A stretch of 64,000 bases of DNA from Bacteroidaceae bacterium (GTDB lineage: Bacteria > Bacteroidota > Bacteroidia > Bacteroidales > Bacteroidaceae), in the NCBI GenBank assembly GCA_017481875.1, contig JAFUOP010000016.1:1-64000 (forward strand), read 5' to 3'. A program made the translations under genes and the position numbers. Positions 17,888-28,100 of the stretch are shown piece after piece. The notes below the pieces were generated by a model. It had not been told where the DNA came from and did not search any database. It worked only from the letters and a program-made list of their open reading frames with translations. Position 1 is the first letter of the stretch. The number at the start of each line of letters is the position of its first letter.

Positions 17888-18715
17888 ATGAAGAGAATAC
17901 TCTCTCGCATTATATTATCGGCAGCATTCGTGCTGCTGATTTCATCTTGTGCAACATTGTCGGGCAACGGTGTGGGGCGTGTGAAGCATTATGTTGTTGA
18001 GAGCGATAGGTTGCCCGCTTCTTTTGACGGGCTTGTGGTGGCCTTCCTTTCCGACTTGCACTTTCCAAGTAAGTTTACACCTAAACGTTTGCAGAAGGTT
18101 GTTGCCTGCTTGCAGGGTTTCTCTCCCGATGCCCTGTTTTTTGGTGGCGACTATGTCCCCTCGCAAGAGTATGCCGAAAAGCTGTTTTCCTCCTTTTCAT
18201 CGGTAAAAACGCTGCACGGTAAATATGCTGTGCTGGGTAACCACGATTACGCTTTGCGTGATACTCTTGCTGCGTCTATGGAGAATGCCGGGGTGCAGCT
18301 TCTTGCCGACGAGGTCGTTTACATTTGTAACGGAACAGATAGTGTGGCAATTGTAGGTGTGCAAAATTCCTTCAGGCCTTCGGCTGCGGTGCAAGAGCTT
18401 GTCGCTAGTGTGCAGGAGCGTTTTTTCACGTTTGTCCTTTCACATACACCCGATTTCGCGCAAGATACCCGTGTGCAGTGCGACTTGGTTCTTGCAGGGC
18501 ACACTCACGGTGGGCAGGTAAGCCTTTTAGGGCTTTATACCCCTGTGAAGAATACAAAATATGGTACCCGCTTTTTGCGTGGGTATAATTGCACTACCGA
18601 AGGAGTGCCTGTGATTACTACAAACGGTGTAGGCACGTCGCGTAGAAAATTGCGTGTATGTGTGCCCAGTGAGATTGTGTTGATAACTATTAAAAGAATG
18701 GGTGAGGATAAATAA
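17888..18715 (+). CDS. Lipoprotein metallophosphoesterase (YkuE-like)
   Basis: A 275-residue calcineurin-like phosphoesterase with a lipoprotein signal (MKRILSRII, ISSC at Cys21). The metal motifs are in order: DLHFPS, FGGDYV, LGNHDYA, SHTPDF and AGHTHGGQ. Related proteins remove phosphate from lipid or cell-wall substrates on the membrane; the substrate here is unknown. The ATG at 17888 begins the signal peptide, 13 bases behind ispF. The same frame is open upstream within ispF but cannot be coding. Confidence 0.9.
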   Translation: MKRILSRIILSAAFVLLISSCATLSGNGVGRVKHYVVESDRLPASFDGLVVAFLSDLHFPSKFTPKRLQKVVACLQGFSPDALFFGGDYVPSQEYAEKLFSSFSSVKTLHGKYAVLGNHDYALRDTLAASMENAGVQLLADEVVYICNGTDSVAIVGVQNSFRPSAAVQELVASVQERFFTFVLSHTPDFAQDTRVQCDLVLAGHTHGGQVSLLGLYTPVKNTKYGTRFLRGYNCTTEGVPVITTNGVGTSRRKLRVCVPSEIVLITIKRMGEDK

Positions 18716-18723
18716 TATTTTCT

Positions 18724-18731
18724 TATATTCG
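18724..18731 (+). promoter_or_regulatory. Candidate -7 box for ribD
   Basis: TATATTCG followed by C, 21 bases before the ribD start. It would give a very short leader. Confidence 0.35.
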
Positions 18732-18752
18732 CACAATATTAATTAAATAATT

Positions 18753-19835
18753 ATGGAACCACAAATATCCTCGGCCGATAAATTGTATATGCACCGTTGC
18801 TTGCAGCTTGCTCGTTGCGGGGCAGGCAGCACATCGCCCAATCCTATGGTTGGTGCCGTTATAGTGTGCGATGGTCGCATAATAGGTGAGGGGTACCACA
18901 TACGTGCAGGTGAGCCTCACGCCGAGGTAAATGCTGTTGCTTCGGTAAAAGATTGCGACAAGCCACTGCTTGCGCGTTCCACTATTTATGTAAGCCTTGA
19001 GCCCTGCTCGCATTATGGAAAAACACCGCCTTGCGCTGCTCTTATACTATCTTGTGGAATTCCTCGTGTGGTGGTTGCAGTTACCGACGCCAATGCGCAA
19101 GTGAACGGTGGAGGTATAGCTCTTTTGCGCAATGCCGGCGTGGAAGTTCTGGTGGGAGTTTTACAGCAAGAGGCGTTTTGTGTCAATGAAAATTTCTTTA
19201 CATTTCATCAAAAGCACCGCCCCCGCGTTGTTCTTAAATGGGCAGAGAGTGCCGACGGCTTTATAGATGCCGTGCGTGATAGCTCCACCGAGCCTGCGGC
19301 GAGAATATCTACACCGGTGTCGCAGGTAAGCGTGCACAGGCTGCGTGCGCAAAACGATGCTATATTGGTGGGAACGCGCACTGCACTTCTCGACAATCCC
19401 TCGCTTAATGTGCGCTATTGGGCCGGTCGCTCTCCGCTACGTTTGGTAATAGACCGTGAGGGTAGCTTGCCTTTGTCTCTTAAACTGTTCGACGGCTCAT
19501 TGCCCACTGTGGTTTATACAGCCAAGGAAATTGCGGGTAAGTTTGGTAAAAATATTGAACAGGTGGTGCTCGATTTTTCCACCGATGTCCTGCCGCAGAT
19601 ACTTGCACACCTGCATTCGCGCAAGGTGAATAGTCTGTTGGTCGAAGGTGGTGCACAACTGTTGCAAAGTTTTATAGATTCCTCTTTGTGGGATTGCATC
19701 AGAGTAGAGCGTAATCTATCGCTCTTTTTAGGCAGCGGAGTGCGTGCGCCACGCGTTCCAAGCGGCTCCAATGCTTGTGAAATATCCGATTATGGTGCAA
19801 GAATTGTGCTAATTACCCCTAAAAAAGCTCTTTAA
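18753..19835 (+). CDS. ribD: Bifunctional riboflavin deaminase/reductase
   Basis: Deaminates and then reduces the pyrimidine intermediate of riboflavin synthesis. The N-terminal half is a cytidine-deaminase-like zinc domain with PHAEVNAV near 49 and PCSHYGKTPPC near 83. The C-terminal half (about 150-360) is the NADPH-dependent reductase with LKWAESADGFI and LLVEGGAQLL. Length 360 is typical. No FMN riboswitch is evident upstream. ribF lies 23 kb away. Confidence 0.95.
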   Translation: MEPQISSADKLYMHRCLQLARCGAGSTSPNPMVGAVIVCDGRIIGEGYHIRAGEPHAEVNAVASVKDCDKPLLARSTIYVSLEPCSHYGKTPPCAALILSCGIPRVVVAVTDANAQVNGGGIALLRNAGVEVLVGVLQQEAFCVNENFFTFHQKHRPRVVLKWAESADGFIDAVRDSSTEPAARISTPVSQVSVHRLRAQNDAILVGTRTALLDNPSLNVRYWAGRSPLRLVIDREGSLPLSLKLFDGSLPTVVYTAKEIAGKFGKNIEQVVLDFSTDVLPQILAHLHSRKVNSLLVEGGAQLLQSFIDSSLWDCIRVERNLSLFLGSGVRAPRVPSGSNACEISDYGARIVLITPKKAL

Positions 19836-19890
19836 GTTATAAAATATTATAAATAACGCGCGAAAAGTCGTGTAAACCAAAAAATGTTGC

Positions 19891-19898
19891 TAATTTTG
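19891..19898 (+). promoter_or_regulatory. Candidate -7 box for the DUF6242 gene
   Basis: TAATTTTG, 27 bases before the start codon at 19925. It may drive the outer-membrane biogenesis cluster that follows. Confidence 0.4.
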
Positions 19899-19924
19899 TA
19901 GATTGAATGTTTATAACTAAATCT

Positions 19925-21280
19925 ATGAAAAAGAACATTGCTATATATTTGTCAATCTTCTCGTTGTTGTTTATTGGGGCATCTTGTTCGTCCGACGATG
20001 ATAATAATACAAATTTAGGAACTCCCTATGCTTTTATTTCTTCGTTTTCGATAGATAATATTGTTTGCCCGTTTCACGATATTACAATAGAGGGCAATGA
20101 TACAGTTGTAGAAAGGACCGTTTCGGGTGATGAGTTTAAGTTTGTTGTAGATCAACGGACAAAGGAGATATACAACATCGACTCTCTTACTTTTGGCACA
20201 AAGGTAGATAAAGTGGTAACCTCTTTGTCATATACGGGAGTTCCTTATCGCTACGATGCCGGGTTGAGCGATTATGTCTATTATTATTCGGTCGATTCCC
20301 TGGATTTCACCTCTCCTGTTAATGTACGTGTTACATCTACCGACGGAACATACGAAAATTATTACACAATAAAACTCAATGTGCACCAAGTAGATCCCGA
20401 GTTGCTTGTGTGGGATTCTTTTGCAATGGCAGGCGATGTCGCTGCATTGGCTCCCTGTCGTCTCATAGAAAAAGATGGCACTCTTTATCTTTTTGGGAAA
20501 AATAATGCCGACAAAGTTTGTGTTGCTGTGCTGAAAGACACAGAATCGGCTTCTTGGGAGCTTCTCCCGGTAAATTTGCCCTTGGCCGATGTCTCCTCTG
20601 TTCAGCTTTTCAAAAACAGTTTCTATCTGCTTGCCGGTGGAGTGCTCTATGCCTCTGCCGACGTAAAGAGCTGGGTTGCCTCGGCTAATACAGGCCTTCG
20701 TTCTTTGCTCGCAGTGTCCGACGAGAATGGCAAAATGTGGGCGGCTACTGACGAAAAAATCGTTTGCACAACCGATGGCGTCTCTTTTGTGGCGGTGGAG
20801 GATATTCCCGAAAATTTCCCACTCTATGGCTGCAGCAGTGCGTCGTATCCTCTTGTTACAAACGACAGAATCTACCGTACAATGCTCATTGGCTATGCCG
20901 ACGAGGCTAAAAGTGGCGGTGTAAAGGTGTGGAGCAAGCTATCCACAGAGGATAATTGGTGTGCCTACGAGCAGTCGAATAGTGAATATATGTGTCCGCC
21001 ATTAGCCGGCTTGCAGGTATTGTACTACGACAATGCTCTTTTTGCCGTAGGTGGTGCCGCTGTTGCCGGCAATAAAAATATTGAGCCTTTTGGCACTTTT
21101 TATATATCAAAAGACAATGGCATTGCCTGGCGTGTCTGCAAAGATTATAATTTAAAATTGCCGGCCGAGTTAAAAGGTTGTACAAGTCCCTTTGCTGCTG
21201 CTGTTACAGCCGATGATTATATGTGGATAATTACTCCCGATGCCGCTTGGCGTGGCCGAATAAACCGTTTGGGCTTCTAA
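19925..21280 (+). CDS. DUF6242-type lipoprotein
   Basis: A 451-residue lipoprotein: MKKNIAIYLS, lipobox GASC followed by SSDDDNN. The N-terminal part is a beta-sandwich-like module (about 25-165). The C-terminal part has repeated strands with Asp-box-like features (FYISKDNGIAWRVCK, ASADVKSW) suggesting a beta-propeller. This matches the two-domain DUF6242 proteins of Bacteroidales, which have no assigned function. The ATG at 19925 is preferred, since an in-frame ATG six codons earlier would weaken the signal. It precedes DUF6089 by ten bases. Confidence 0.8.
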   Translation: MKKNIAIYLSIFSLLFIGASCSSDDDNNTNLGTPYAFISSFSIDNIVCPFHDITIEGNDTVVERTVSGDEFKFVVDQRTKEIYNIDSLTFGTKVDKVVTSLSYTGVPYRYDAGLSDYVYYYSVDSLDFTSPVNVRVTSTDGTYENYYTIKLNVHQVDPELLVWDSFAMAGDVAALAPCRLIEKDGTLYLFGKNNADKVCVAVLKDTESASWELLPVNLPLADVSSVQLFKNSFYLLAGGVLYASADVKSWVASANTGLRSLLAVSDENGKMWAATDEKIVCTTDGVSFVAVEDIPENFPLYGCSSASYPLVTNDRIYRTMLIGYADEAKSGGVKVWSKLSTEDNWCAYEQSNSEYMCPPLAGLQVLYYDNALFAVGGAAVAGNKNIEPFGTFYISKDNGIAWRVCKDYNLKLPAELKGCTSPFAAAVTADDYMWIITPDAAWRGRINRLGF

Positions 21281-21290
21281 TAAGAGTGCT

Positions 21291-21992
21291 ATGAGAAACG
21301 CCATTTCAAATAAATTATTGCTGCTTTGCGTAGCTTTGTTATGCACTGCGTCTGCATTGCATGCCGATGACCTTGAGTATCGTTTCGAGGTTGGTGGCAT
21401 GTTGGGTGGCAGCAGTTATTATGGCGATGCCAACTACAGTAGCTTGCTCAAAGGCACGGGCTTTATGGGCGGTTTTGTCGGGCGATACAACATAAACCCT
21501 CGAATGGCAGTGAAAGCAAACCTTGCTATTGCAAATATTTCGGGCAGTACTGCCGATGGCGACAATCGCTTCCCCGGTGGCGAAGCCGAGTTTAGCCGTG
21601 CAATATATGACCTTGGCGCGCAGTTTGAGTGCAACTTTTTTGCCTATGGCAGTGGTGCTTCGTATAAAGGAACTCGTCGCTTGGTGCCATATATATCGGC
21701 CGGTCTTGGCTTTACATTTGCCCCGGAGCCGGCAGAGAATGTTTTTACGGTCAATATCCCGGTGGGTGTTGGCGTTAAGTATAAATTTGCTCCACGCTGG
21801 AATGTGGGGTGCGAGCTTTCGTTCCGCTTCACAGCAAGTGATAAATTAGATGTTACAAATGAGACTGCGCCTATTTTGAACGACCCCTACGGTATAAAAA
21901 GCAGTGGATTAAAGAACAAAGACAGCTACTCGTTTCTGTCGATATCTGTAACTTATGATATATCACCCAAGTACCGTAGATGCAATAATTGA
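21291..21992 (+). CDS. DUF6089 outer membrane beta-barrel protein
   Basis: A 233-residue protein with signal peptide (ending SALHAD) and alternating beta-strands ([39 protein letters not shown]). This is the DUF6089 family, usually found just before uppS and bamA in Bacteroidetes. The function is unknown; location suggests a part in outer-membrane assembly. Confidence 0.85.
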   Translation: MRNAISNKLLLLCVALLCTASALHADDLEYRFEVGGMLGGSSYYGDANYSSLLKGTGFMGGFVGRYNINPRMAVKANLAIANISGSTADGDNRFPGGEAEFSRAIYDLGAQFECNFFAYGSGASYKGTRRLVPYISAGLGFTFAPEPAENVFTVNIPVGVGVKYKFAPRWNVGCELSFRFTASDKLDVTNETAPILNDPYGIKSSGLKNKDSYSFLSISVTYDISPKYRRCNN

Positions 21993-22014
21993 TAATACAC
22001 AAAAATATAAAGAT

Positions 22015-22752
22015 ATGAACTACTCTCAGCAGGTAAATAAAGAGAATGTACCACAGCATATTGCAATTATAATGGACGGAAATGGTCGTTGGGCCCAGCA
22101 ACGTGGTCTCGACCGTTCTCAAGGTCATCAGGCAGGTGCGGCAACAGTGCGTCAGTTGGTGGAGAATGCTATAAATATAGGGGTTAAATACCTTACCCTC
22201 TACACTTTCTCAACGGAAAACTGGAAACGCCCGCAGGCCGAGGTGGCAGCCTTGATGGCATTGCTGTTCGAGTCTATCGAAGAAGAGATTTTTGTAAAAA
22301 ACAATGTGGCATTCCGCATAATTGGCGACCTGAGCAAGCTTCCACAAAATGTGCGTGAACGCTTGGAGGCTTGTATGGCACGTACAGCCAATAACGACCG
22401 TATGACACTTGTGCTTGCTCTCAGCTATTCGGCAAAGTGGGAAATTACCGAAGCGGTACGTTCTATTGCTGCCCGTGCCAAGAGTGGCGAGCTTTCGGTA
22501 GATGAAATAGACGACGAATTGATATCGTCGGCATTGACAACCTCATTTATGCCCGACCCCGATTTGCTTATCCGCACCGGCAAAGAGCAACGCTTGAGTA
22601 ACTTCCTCCTGTGGCAGTGTGCCTATTCCGAGTTCTACTTTACCGAAGTTCTTTGGCCCGATTTTGACAATGAGGAGCTATGCAAGGCTGTGTGTGAGTA
22701 CCAAAAGCGTCAGCGTCGCTACGGGCTCACCGGAGAGCAGGTTACAAAATGA
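22015..22752 (+). CDS. uppS: Isoprenyl transferase (undecaprenyl diphosphate synthase)
   Basis: Makes the C55 lipid carrier for cell-wall synthesis by cis-prenyl addition. [10 protein letters not shown] holds the catalytic Asp; [26 protein letters not shown] and [10 protein letters not shown] follow. I chose the ATG at 22015, giving 245 residues, because an earlier in-frame ATG lies inside the DUF6089 gene. The stop overlaps the bamA start region (ATGA). Confidence 0.95.
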   Translation: MNYSQQVNKENVPQHIAIIMDGNGRWAQQRGLDRSQGHQAGAATVRQLVENAINIGVKYLTLYTFSTENWKRPQAEVAALMALLFESIEEEIFVKNNVAFRIIGDLSKLPQNVRERLEACMARTANNDRMTLVLALSYSAKWEITEAVRSIAARAKSGELSVDEIDDELISSALTTSFMPDPDLLIRTGKEQRLSNFLLWQCAYSEFYFTEVLWPDFDNEELCKAVCEYQKRQRRYGLTGEQVTK

Positions 22753-25403
22753 TAAAAGATATAAAAATGAGATATTTTTCATTGTTTAAAACGTTCTTTT
22801 TGGTGTTGCTGTTGCTTGTCGTGGCACAAGTGGCGGCACAGCAAACTGTTGTAAAGCCTACAATACTATACACCGGCAACCCGCACACATACACAATAGG
22901 TGGAATAAACCTGTCGGGAGTGGATAATTACGAGCCTTATGTAATTATTGGAATCTCGGGCTTGTCGGTGGGCGATGTGATAGATGTCCCCGGTGATGCC
23001 ATTACCACCGCTGTGAAGAATTATTGGAAACATGGCCTTTTTGCCGATGTAAGCATAGAGGCAGACAGTATTGTGGGCAATAAAATATACCTTGGCATAA
23101 ATCTCAAGCAACGCCCTCGTATTTCAAATATAAACTACAACGGTGTGAAAAAAGGTGAGCGTGAGGACCTTGAACTAAAGCTCCCATTGCGTAAGGGCAA
23201 CCAGATTACTCCCAATATTGTAGACCGTGCAAAAAAGATAGTTAAACAATATTTTGAGGACAAGGGCTACAACAATGCAGAGGTGGTTATAATGCAACGC
23301 CCCGATGTTACAGCCGACAATCAAATGATTGTTGATGTTAATGTCGATAAAAAAGAGAAGATAAAAATAAACCGCATATATATAAACGGAGTAGAGGAAG
23401 TACCCCTGAAAAAGATAAAGTATGCAATGAAGATGCGCGAGAGGGTGCGTTGGAGCACGTTGAAAAACACCTTTTTGCGTTCTAAAAAGTTTACCCCCGA
23501 AAAGTACAAAGAGGACAAGGAGAATATACTCTCACGCTATGCCGAGCTTGGCTACCGCGACGCTCGTATAGTGTCGGACAGCGTGGTGCCCTATGATGCA
23601 AAACACGTAGATATTCACATAAATGTAGAAGAGGGTAACCGCTATTATTTGCGTAGTGTGAAGTGGGTAGGTAACAGCGTCTTCTCGACCGCATACCTCG
23701 ATTACCTTTTGCGCTTAAAGCCCGGTGATGTATATAACCAGACAGAACTCGACAAACGCCTCTTTACCGACACCGATGCCGTTAAAAATGAGTACTACAA
23801 TAAAGGATATGTGTTCCTGCATCTGTTGCCCATTGAGGTGAGCGTGGTAAACGACTCTGTAGATTTGGAGATTCGTATGTCGGAAGGCGTGCAGGCAACA
23901 ATAGACCGCGTGCGCATTTCGGGCAATGAGCGTCTCTACGAAGATGTCGTGCGTCGTGAGTTGCGTACCGTGCCCGGCGACCTATTCTCTATGACCGCAT
24001 TGGAGCGTTCGTTCCGTGAGATTGCCAATATGGGCCATTTTAACCCCGAGACAATACAGCCCGATGTGCTCGATAACCGCGAGGCCGGTACCGTGGATAT
24101 AAATTGGGGGCTAGAGACAAAGAGCAGCGACCAGATAGAGCTATCGGCCGGCTGGGGCCAAACAGGTGTGATAGGCAAGCTGTCTCTGAAGCTCACAAAC
24201 TTTTCAATGCGTAATCTTTTCCGCAAAGGCTCTTTGCGTCGTGGAATTCTTCCCCAGGGCGATGGCCAGACATTGACTCTCAGTGCTCAATCGAACGGAA
24301 AATATTATCAAGCATATAGTATCTCATTCTTCGACCCTTGGTTTGGTCGTAAACGTCCCAATTCTCTTTCTGTGTCGGCGTTTATGTCTATACAGACCGA
24401 TGTTGCCGACAGCTATTATAATTCGGCCTATTACAACAACTATAACAACTACCTCTATGGTTATGGTAACTATAATGGCTATGGTTACGGGTATAATAAT
24501 ATGGCTTCGTATTACGACCCCGACAAATACATAAGAATGTATGGCTTTTCAATAGGCTGGGGACGTCCGCTTAAGTGGCCCGATGACTATTTTACATTGT
24601 CGGCAGAGCTGAATTACCAGTTATACTCATTGAAAGATTGGCAGTACTTCCTCATTACCGATGGTAATTGTAATAATATAAATCTTTCAATGACACTTTC
24701 GCGCCGTTCAATAGACAACCCCTATTTCCCACGTCAAGGTTCCGATTTCTCTTTGCAGGTGTCGGCAACACCTCCTTATTCTCTGTGGGACGGCAAAGAT
24801 TACGCCTCACTTGCCAAAAATCCGAAGAACTCGAGTTACAAGGCGGAATTGCGCGACAAGCATAAGTGGATAGAGTATTACAAAATAAAATTCCGCAGCA
24901 AAACATTTACCTCGCTCACAGAGGGCAAGCATAACCTGGTGCTTATGACACGTGCCGATTTTGGTATCCTGGGAAGCTACGACAAGCATAAAAAATCGCC
25001 CTTTGAAACATTTTATGTGGGTGGCGATGGTATGAGTGGCTACTCATACAATTATGCAACAGATATGGTTGCTTTGCGTGGATATGAAAACGGTAGCCTC
25101 ACACCTTATGGCTATGAGGGCTATGCATACACCCGCTTGGGTTTGGAGCTCCGTTTCCCATTTATGTTGCAGAGCTCAACAACAATATATGGTCTTGCTT
25201 TTGTTGAGGGTGGTAACTCTTGGGCCGATGCTTCAAAATTCAACCTGTTCGACTTGAAACGTAGTGCCGGTGTGGGTATTCGCGTGTTCCTGCAGATGAT
25301 AGGTCTTATAGGTCTCGATTGGGCCTATGGCTTTGATGATGTTTACGGCTCAACACAATACAGTGGTAGCCAGTTCCATTTTATCTTAGGACAAGAATTT
25401 TAA
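22749..25403 (+). CDS. bamA: Outer membrane protein assembly factor BamA
   Basis: Inserts beta-barrel proteins into the outer membrane. A signal peptide (ending QVAAQ) is followed by five POTRA-like domains to about residue 430 and a 16-strand barrel to residue 884, with [12 protein letters not shown] near the C-terminus. The start at 22749 overlaps uppS by four bases; an ATG at 22767 (MRYFSLFK) gives a cleaner signal peptide and is equally possible. Oddity: residues about 553-590 are a Tyr/Asn/Gly-rich low-complexity insert within the barrel. Confidence 0.94.
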   Translation: MIKDIKMRYFSLFKTFFLVLLLLVVAQVAAQQTVVKPTILYTGNPHTYTIGGINLSGVDNYEPYVIIGISGLSVGDVIDVPGDAITTAVKNYWKHGLFADVSIEADSIVGNKIYLGINLKQRPRISNINYNGVKKGEREDLELKLPLRKGNQITPNIVDRAKKIVKQYFEDKGYNNAEVVIMQRPDVTADNQMIVDVNVDKKEKIKINRIYINGVEEVPLKKIKYAMKMRERVRWSTLKNTFLRSKKFTPEKYKEDKENILSRYAELGYRDARIVSDSVVPYDAKHVDIHINVEEGNRYYLRSVKWVGNSVFSTAYLDYLLRLKPGDVYNQTELDKRLFTDTDAVKNEYYNKGYVFLHLLPIEVSVVNDSVDLEIRMSEGVQATIDRVRISGNERLYEDVVRRELRTVPGDLFSMTALERSFREIANMGHFNPETIQPDVLDNREAGTVDINWGLETKSSDQIELSAGWGQTGVIGKLSLKLTNFSMRNLFRKGSLRRGILPQGDGQTLTLSAQSNGKYYQAYSISFFDPWFGRKRPNSLSVSAFMSIQTDVADSYYNSAYYNNYNNYLYGYGNYNGYGYGYNNMASYYDPDKYIRMYGFSIGWGRPLKWPDDYFTLSAELNYQLYSLKDWQYFLITDGNCNNINLSMTLSRRSIDNPYFPRQGSDFSLQVSATPPYSLWDGKDYASLAKNPKNSSYKAELRDKHKWIEYYKIKFRSKTFTSLTEGKHNLVLMTRADFGILGSYDKHKKSPFETFYVGGDGMSGYSYNYATDMVALRGYENGSLTPYGYEGYAYTRLGLELRFPFMLQSSTTIYGLAFVEGGNSWADASKFNLFDLKRSAGVGIRVFLQMIGLIGLDWAYGFDDVYGSTQYSGSQFHFILGQEF

Positions 25404-25417
25404 ATATATATATGATT

Positions 25418-25933
25418 ATGAAAAGGGTATTGACAATATTGCTGTTTACGGCTTTTGCGGCAGTGGCAGCGCAAGCGCAAAAATTTGCACTTGTAGATAT
25501 GGAGTATATATTGAAAAATATTCCGGCATACGAGCGTGCCAATGAACAAATGGCACAGCAGTCGAAAAGGTGGCAGGGTGAGATAGACGAGTTGTCGTTG
25601 GAGGCGGAGTCTCTGTATAAGAAGTATCAAAGTGAGTCGGCTTTCTTGTCCGACGAACAGCGTACGGCCCGCGAGGAGGAGATTCTTGCAAAGGAAAAAG
25701 AGGCTGCCGAGCTTAAGCGTCTCTATTTCGGCCCCAATGGTGAGTTGTTTAAAAAACGCGAGAGCCTTATGGCCCCAATACAAGACGAAATCTATAATGC
25801 AGTAAAAGAGATTTGCGAGCAGAAAAAGTTTTCAATGGTCATCGACCGTGCATCTGCCGGTAGCGTTATATATGCCTCTCCCAAAATAGATATAAGCAAT
25901 GAGGTGCTTGGCAAGCTTGGTTATTCAAATTAA
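25418..25933 (+). CDS. OmpH/Skp-family periplasmic chaperone (first of three)
   Basis: A 171-residue periplasmic protein with signal peptide (ending AQAQ). KFALVDMEYILKNIPAYE, then a long charged coiled coil (about 45-120) and VIDRASAGSVIYASP are the OmpH pattern. Skp-type chaperones hold unfolded outer-membrane proteins for BamA, its upstream neighbour. The start MKRVLTIL (25418) is preferred over an ATG two codons earlier. Confidence 0.9.
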   Translation: MKRVLTILLFTAFAAVAAQAQKFALVDMEYILKNIPAYERANEQMAQQSKRWQGEIDELSLEAESLYKKYQSESAFLSDEQRTAREEEILAKEKEAAELKRLYFGPNGELFKKRESLMAPIQDEIYNAVKEICEQKKFSMVIDRASAGSVIYASPKIDISNEVLGKLGYSN

Positions 25934-25946
25934 TTGTTTACCTTTG
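25916..25946 (+). promoter_or_regulatory. Candidate internal promoter before the second ompH gene
   Basis: CTTG (25916-25919), 19 bases, then TACCTTTG (25939-25946), 48 bases before the next start. It overlaps the end of the previous coding region. Confidence 0.5.
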
Positions 25947-25994
25947 CGCTGTTTGTGAAGTAATAAATGGAATTTATATAAAAAAGACAATACA

Positions 25995-26513
25995 ATGAAA
26001 AAGATTTTAATTTTAATTTTGATGATGGCTCCTTTGAGCCTTTTTGCACAGAAATTCGGTTATGTAAATGCACCCGAAATAGCACAGGTTATGCCGGAAT
26101 TTGCAAAAGCAAACAATGAATTGCAAACATTGCAGAAACAGTATGCCGACGAGTATGAGCGTATGCGAACAGAGCTCGAAAAGAAAGGTAAGGAGTATGA
26201 AGCGGTAAAGGATTCTCTTCCTGTAGGCATTGTGCAGCGTCGCGAGCGCGATTTGCAAGAGCTCATCACACGTATGCAGGAGTATGAGCAGGCAAGCTAT
26301 CAGAACTTGCAACAGGCACAGCAGACAAAACTGGCCGAAGTAAACAATAAGTTGCAGAAGGCAATACAAGATGTTGGCCGTGAGGGTGGTTATATCTGTG
26401 TGTTCGACATAGCAAGCGGTATTCCTTATATTAGTGAAACCTTGTGCGACGACCTAAATGCAAAGGTTAAAGCAAAGCTCGGTATATCTGCTGCTGCGGC
26501 ACCGGTAAAATAA
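25995..26513 (+). CDS. OmpH/Skp-family periplasmic chaperone (second)
   Basis: A 172-residue paralogue with signal peptide (ending LFAQ), then KFGYVNAPEIAQVMPEF, a Gln/Glu-rich coiled coil (about 40-125) and YICVFDIASGIPYIS. It likely forms Skp-like trimers alone or with its neighbours. A strong terminator follows, so it ends the bamA transcript. Confidence 0.9.
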   Translation: MKKILILILMMAPLSLFAQKFGYVNAPEIAQVMPEFAKANNELQTLQKQYADEYERMRTELEKKGKEYEAVKDSLPVGIVQRRERDLQELITRMQEYEQASYQNLQQAQQTKLAEVNNKLQKAIQDVGREGGYICVFDIASGIPYISETLCDDLNAKVKAKLGISAAAAPVK

Positions 26514-26520
26514 AATATTA

Positions 26521-26548
26521 AAGGCTGTGCAGGCACAGCCTTTTTTTT
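26521..26548 (+). terminator. Terminator after the second ompH gene
   Basis: AAGGCTGTG pairs with CACAGCCTT around a 4-base loop and is followed by a run of T. It lies between ompH 2 and ompH 3 and may attenuate read-through into murI. Confidence 0.9.
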
Positions 26549-26562
26549 AAATCTTTAAATAA

Positions 26563-27210
26563 ATGCGTAAATTACTTTTTCTTATACTTCTAATACCTGC
26601 CGGCCTGTTTGCACAAACAACCGAGTTTGGCTATTTTAGTCTGGCAGAAGTTATGGACGTGTTGCCTGAGTATAGAACTGCGCAAGACGAATATAATTTA
26701 TTGTTGGAACATTGCGACAAAGAGGTGGTGCGCAACGAGGAGGAGCTTACACGCGTATATGTCTCTTTTCTCGATGGCCAGCATTCATTCCCCGAGCCCA
26801 TTTTGCGCAAACGTCAAAAGGAGTTGCAGGATATGATAGACCGCAGCATAGTTTTGCGTGAACAGATGAAAGACTGGCTGGCACAGGCCCACGACTCTCT
26901 CTTCAATCCCATTATAAAAAAAATAGATGATGCGGTAGAAAGAGTGTGCCTGCGCAATAATCTTGCTTATGCGATAGACACCGACAAGGCTGTTTATCGT
27001 TTTGTAAATCCCAATTTTGGTGTAGATATAACCAATATTGTTGCTCAGGAGGTGATATCTCCCAGGTTTGCAGAACCCGAATCTACCGAGATTGTCGATA
27101 CGGTTTTAGTGCCCGAGCAGAACGCCACAGAACCCGAAGGAGAGGCCACTGAGGGTGCCGAAGAGCAGGCTGAAACTTCTGCCACCATAGAAATAGTTAC
27201 AGAGGAGTAG
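26563..27210 (+). CDS. OmpH-like periplasmic protein with acidic C-terminal tail (third)
   Basis: A 215-residue protein with signal peptide (ending LFAQ), FGYFSLAEVMDVLPEY, a predicted coiled coil (about 45-110) and NNLAYAIDTDKAVYRFVNP. The core is OmpH-like. The last 45 residues form an unstructured Glu/Thr/Ala-rich tail (EPEGEATEGAEEQAE) absent from the other two copies. It starts 50 bases behind the terminator and ends 5 bases before murI, so it depends on read-through or an unseen promoter. Confidence 0.8.
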   Translation: MRKLLFLILLIPAGLFAQTTEFGYFSLAEVMDVLPEYRTAQDEYNLLLEHCDKEVVRNEEELTRVYVSFLDGQHSFPEPILRKRQKELQDMIDRSIVLREQMKDWLAQAHDSLFNPIIKKIDDAVERVCLRNNLAYAIDTDKAVYRFVNPNFGVDITNIVAQEVISPRFAEPESTEIVDTVLVPEQNATEPEGEATEGAEEQAETSATIEIVTEE

Positions 27211-27215
27211 AACCA

Positions 27216-28064
27216 ATGAAAGATATTTCACAAAATAAAAATGTTGCCGGCCCGATAGGAATTTTCGATTCGGGTTACGGTGGCCTTACCATATACCGTG
27301 AGATTCAAGAGCTGTTGCCACAGTATAACTACTTGTATCTTGGCGACAACGCCCGCACTCCTTACGGTACACGCTCTTTCGGCGTGGTATATGAGTTTAC
27401 CCGTCAATGTGTGAAATATCTTTTCTCGCAAGGCTGTCATTTGGTTATTCTCGCGTGCAATACGGCATCGGCTAAGGCTCTGCGTAGCATACAACAAATA
27501 GATTTGCCCGCAATATCATCGCAAAAACGAGTGCTTGGTATAATACGTCCTACGGTAGAAACCATAGGTGATATTACGCAAAGTCGCCACGTTGGTGTGC
27601 TTGCAACCGAGGGTACGATAAAATCCAATTCATACCCCCTGGAAATTCAAAAACTATTCCCCGATATTGTGGTAACCGGTGAGGCTTGCCCTATGTGGGT
27701 GCCGCTTGTGGAAACCTGTGAGCATAAGAGCCCAGGTGCCGACTATTTCATAAAAAGGCATGTAGATAATTTGCTGTCGCGCGACTCACAGATAGACACC
27801 ATTATACTTGGTTGCACCCATTATCCAATGCTTATAGAAAAGATAAAACAATATGTGCCACAGGGGGTGAAAGTTCTTACTCAGGGTGCAGCGGTGGCTG
27901 CATCGTTGAAGAATTATCTTGCCCGCCACCCCGAAATGGATACTCTTTGTGCCAAAGAAGGTAATAGAGTGTTCTGCACCACAGAGTCGGACAGCCGTTT
28001 TTGCGAGCAAGCATCGCGTTTTCTCGAACAACATATAGATGTTCAGCACGTTACGCTCGATTAA
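27216..28064 (+). CDS. murI: Glutamate racemase
   Basis: Makes D-glutamate for peptidoglycan. PIGIFDSGYGGLT, LGDNARTPYG, the first catalytic Cys in LACNTASA and the second in GCTHYPM are all present. It has 282 residues, normal length. It follows the OmpH genes as in other Bacteroidetes and is convergent with the permease gene. Confidence 0.95.
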   Translation: MKDISQNKNVAGPIGIFDSGYGGLTIYREIQELLPQYNYLYLGDNARTPYGTRSFGVVYEFTRQCVKYLFSQGCHLVILACNTASAKALRSIQQIDLPAISSQKRVLGIIRPTVETIGDITQSRHVGVLATEGTIKSNSYPLEIQKLFPDIVVTGEACPMWVPLVETCEHKSPGADYFIKRHVDNLLSRDSQIDTIILGCTHYPMLIEKIKQYVPQGVKVLTQGAAVAASLKNYLARHPEMDTLCAKEGNRVFCTTESDSRFCEQASRFLEQHIDVQHVTLD

Positions 28065-28100
28065 AAGACAACGGTGCTTCTTTGTGTAGGGCCGCAACAG

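Noticed and set aside
18716-18752. FMN riboswitch before ribD, or before ribF
   Set aside because: The gaps are too short and lack the conserved FMN-aptamer segments.
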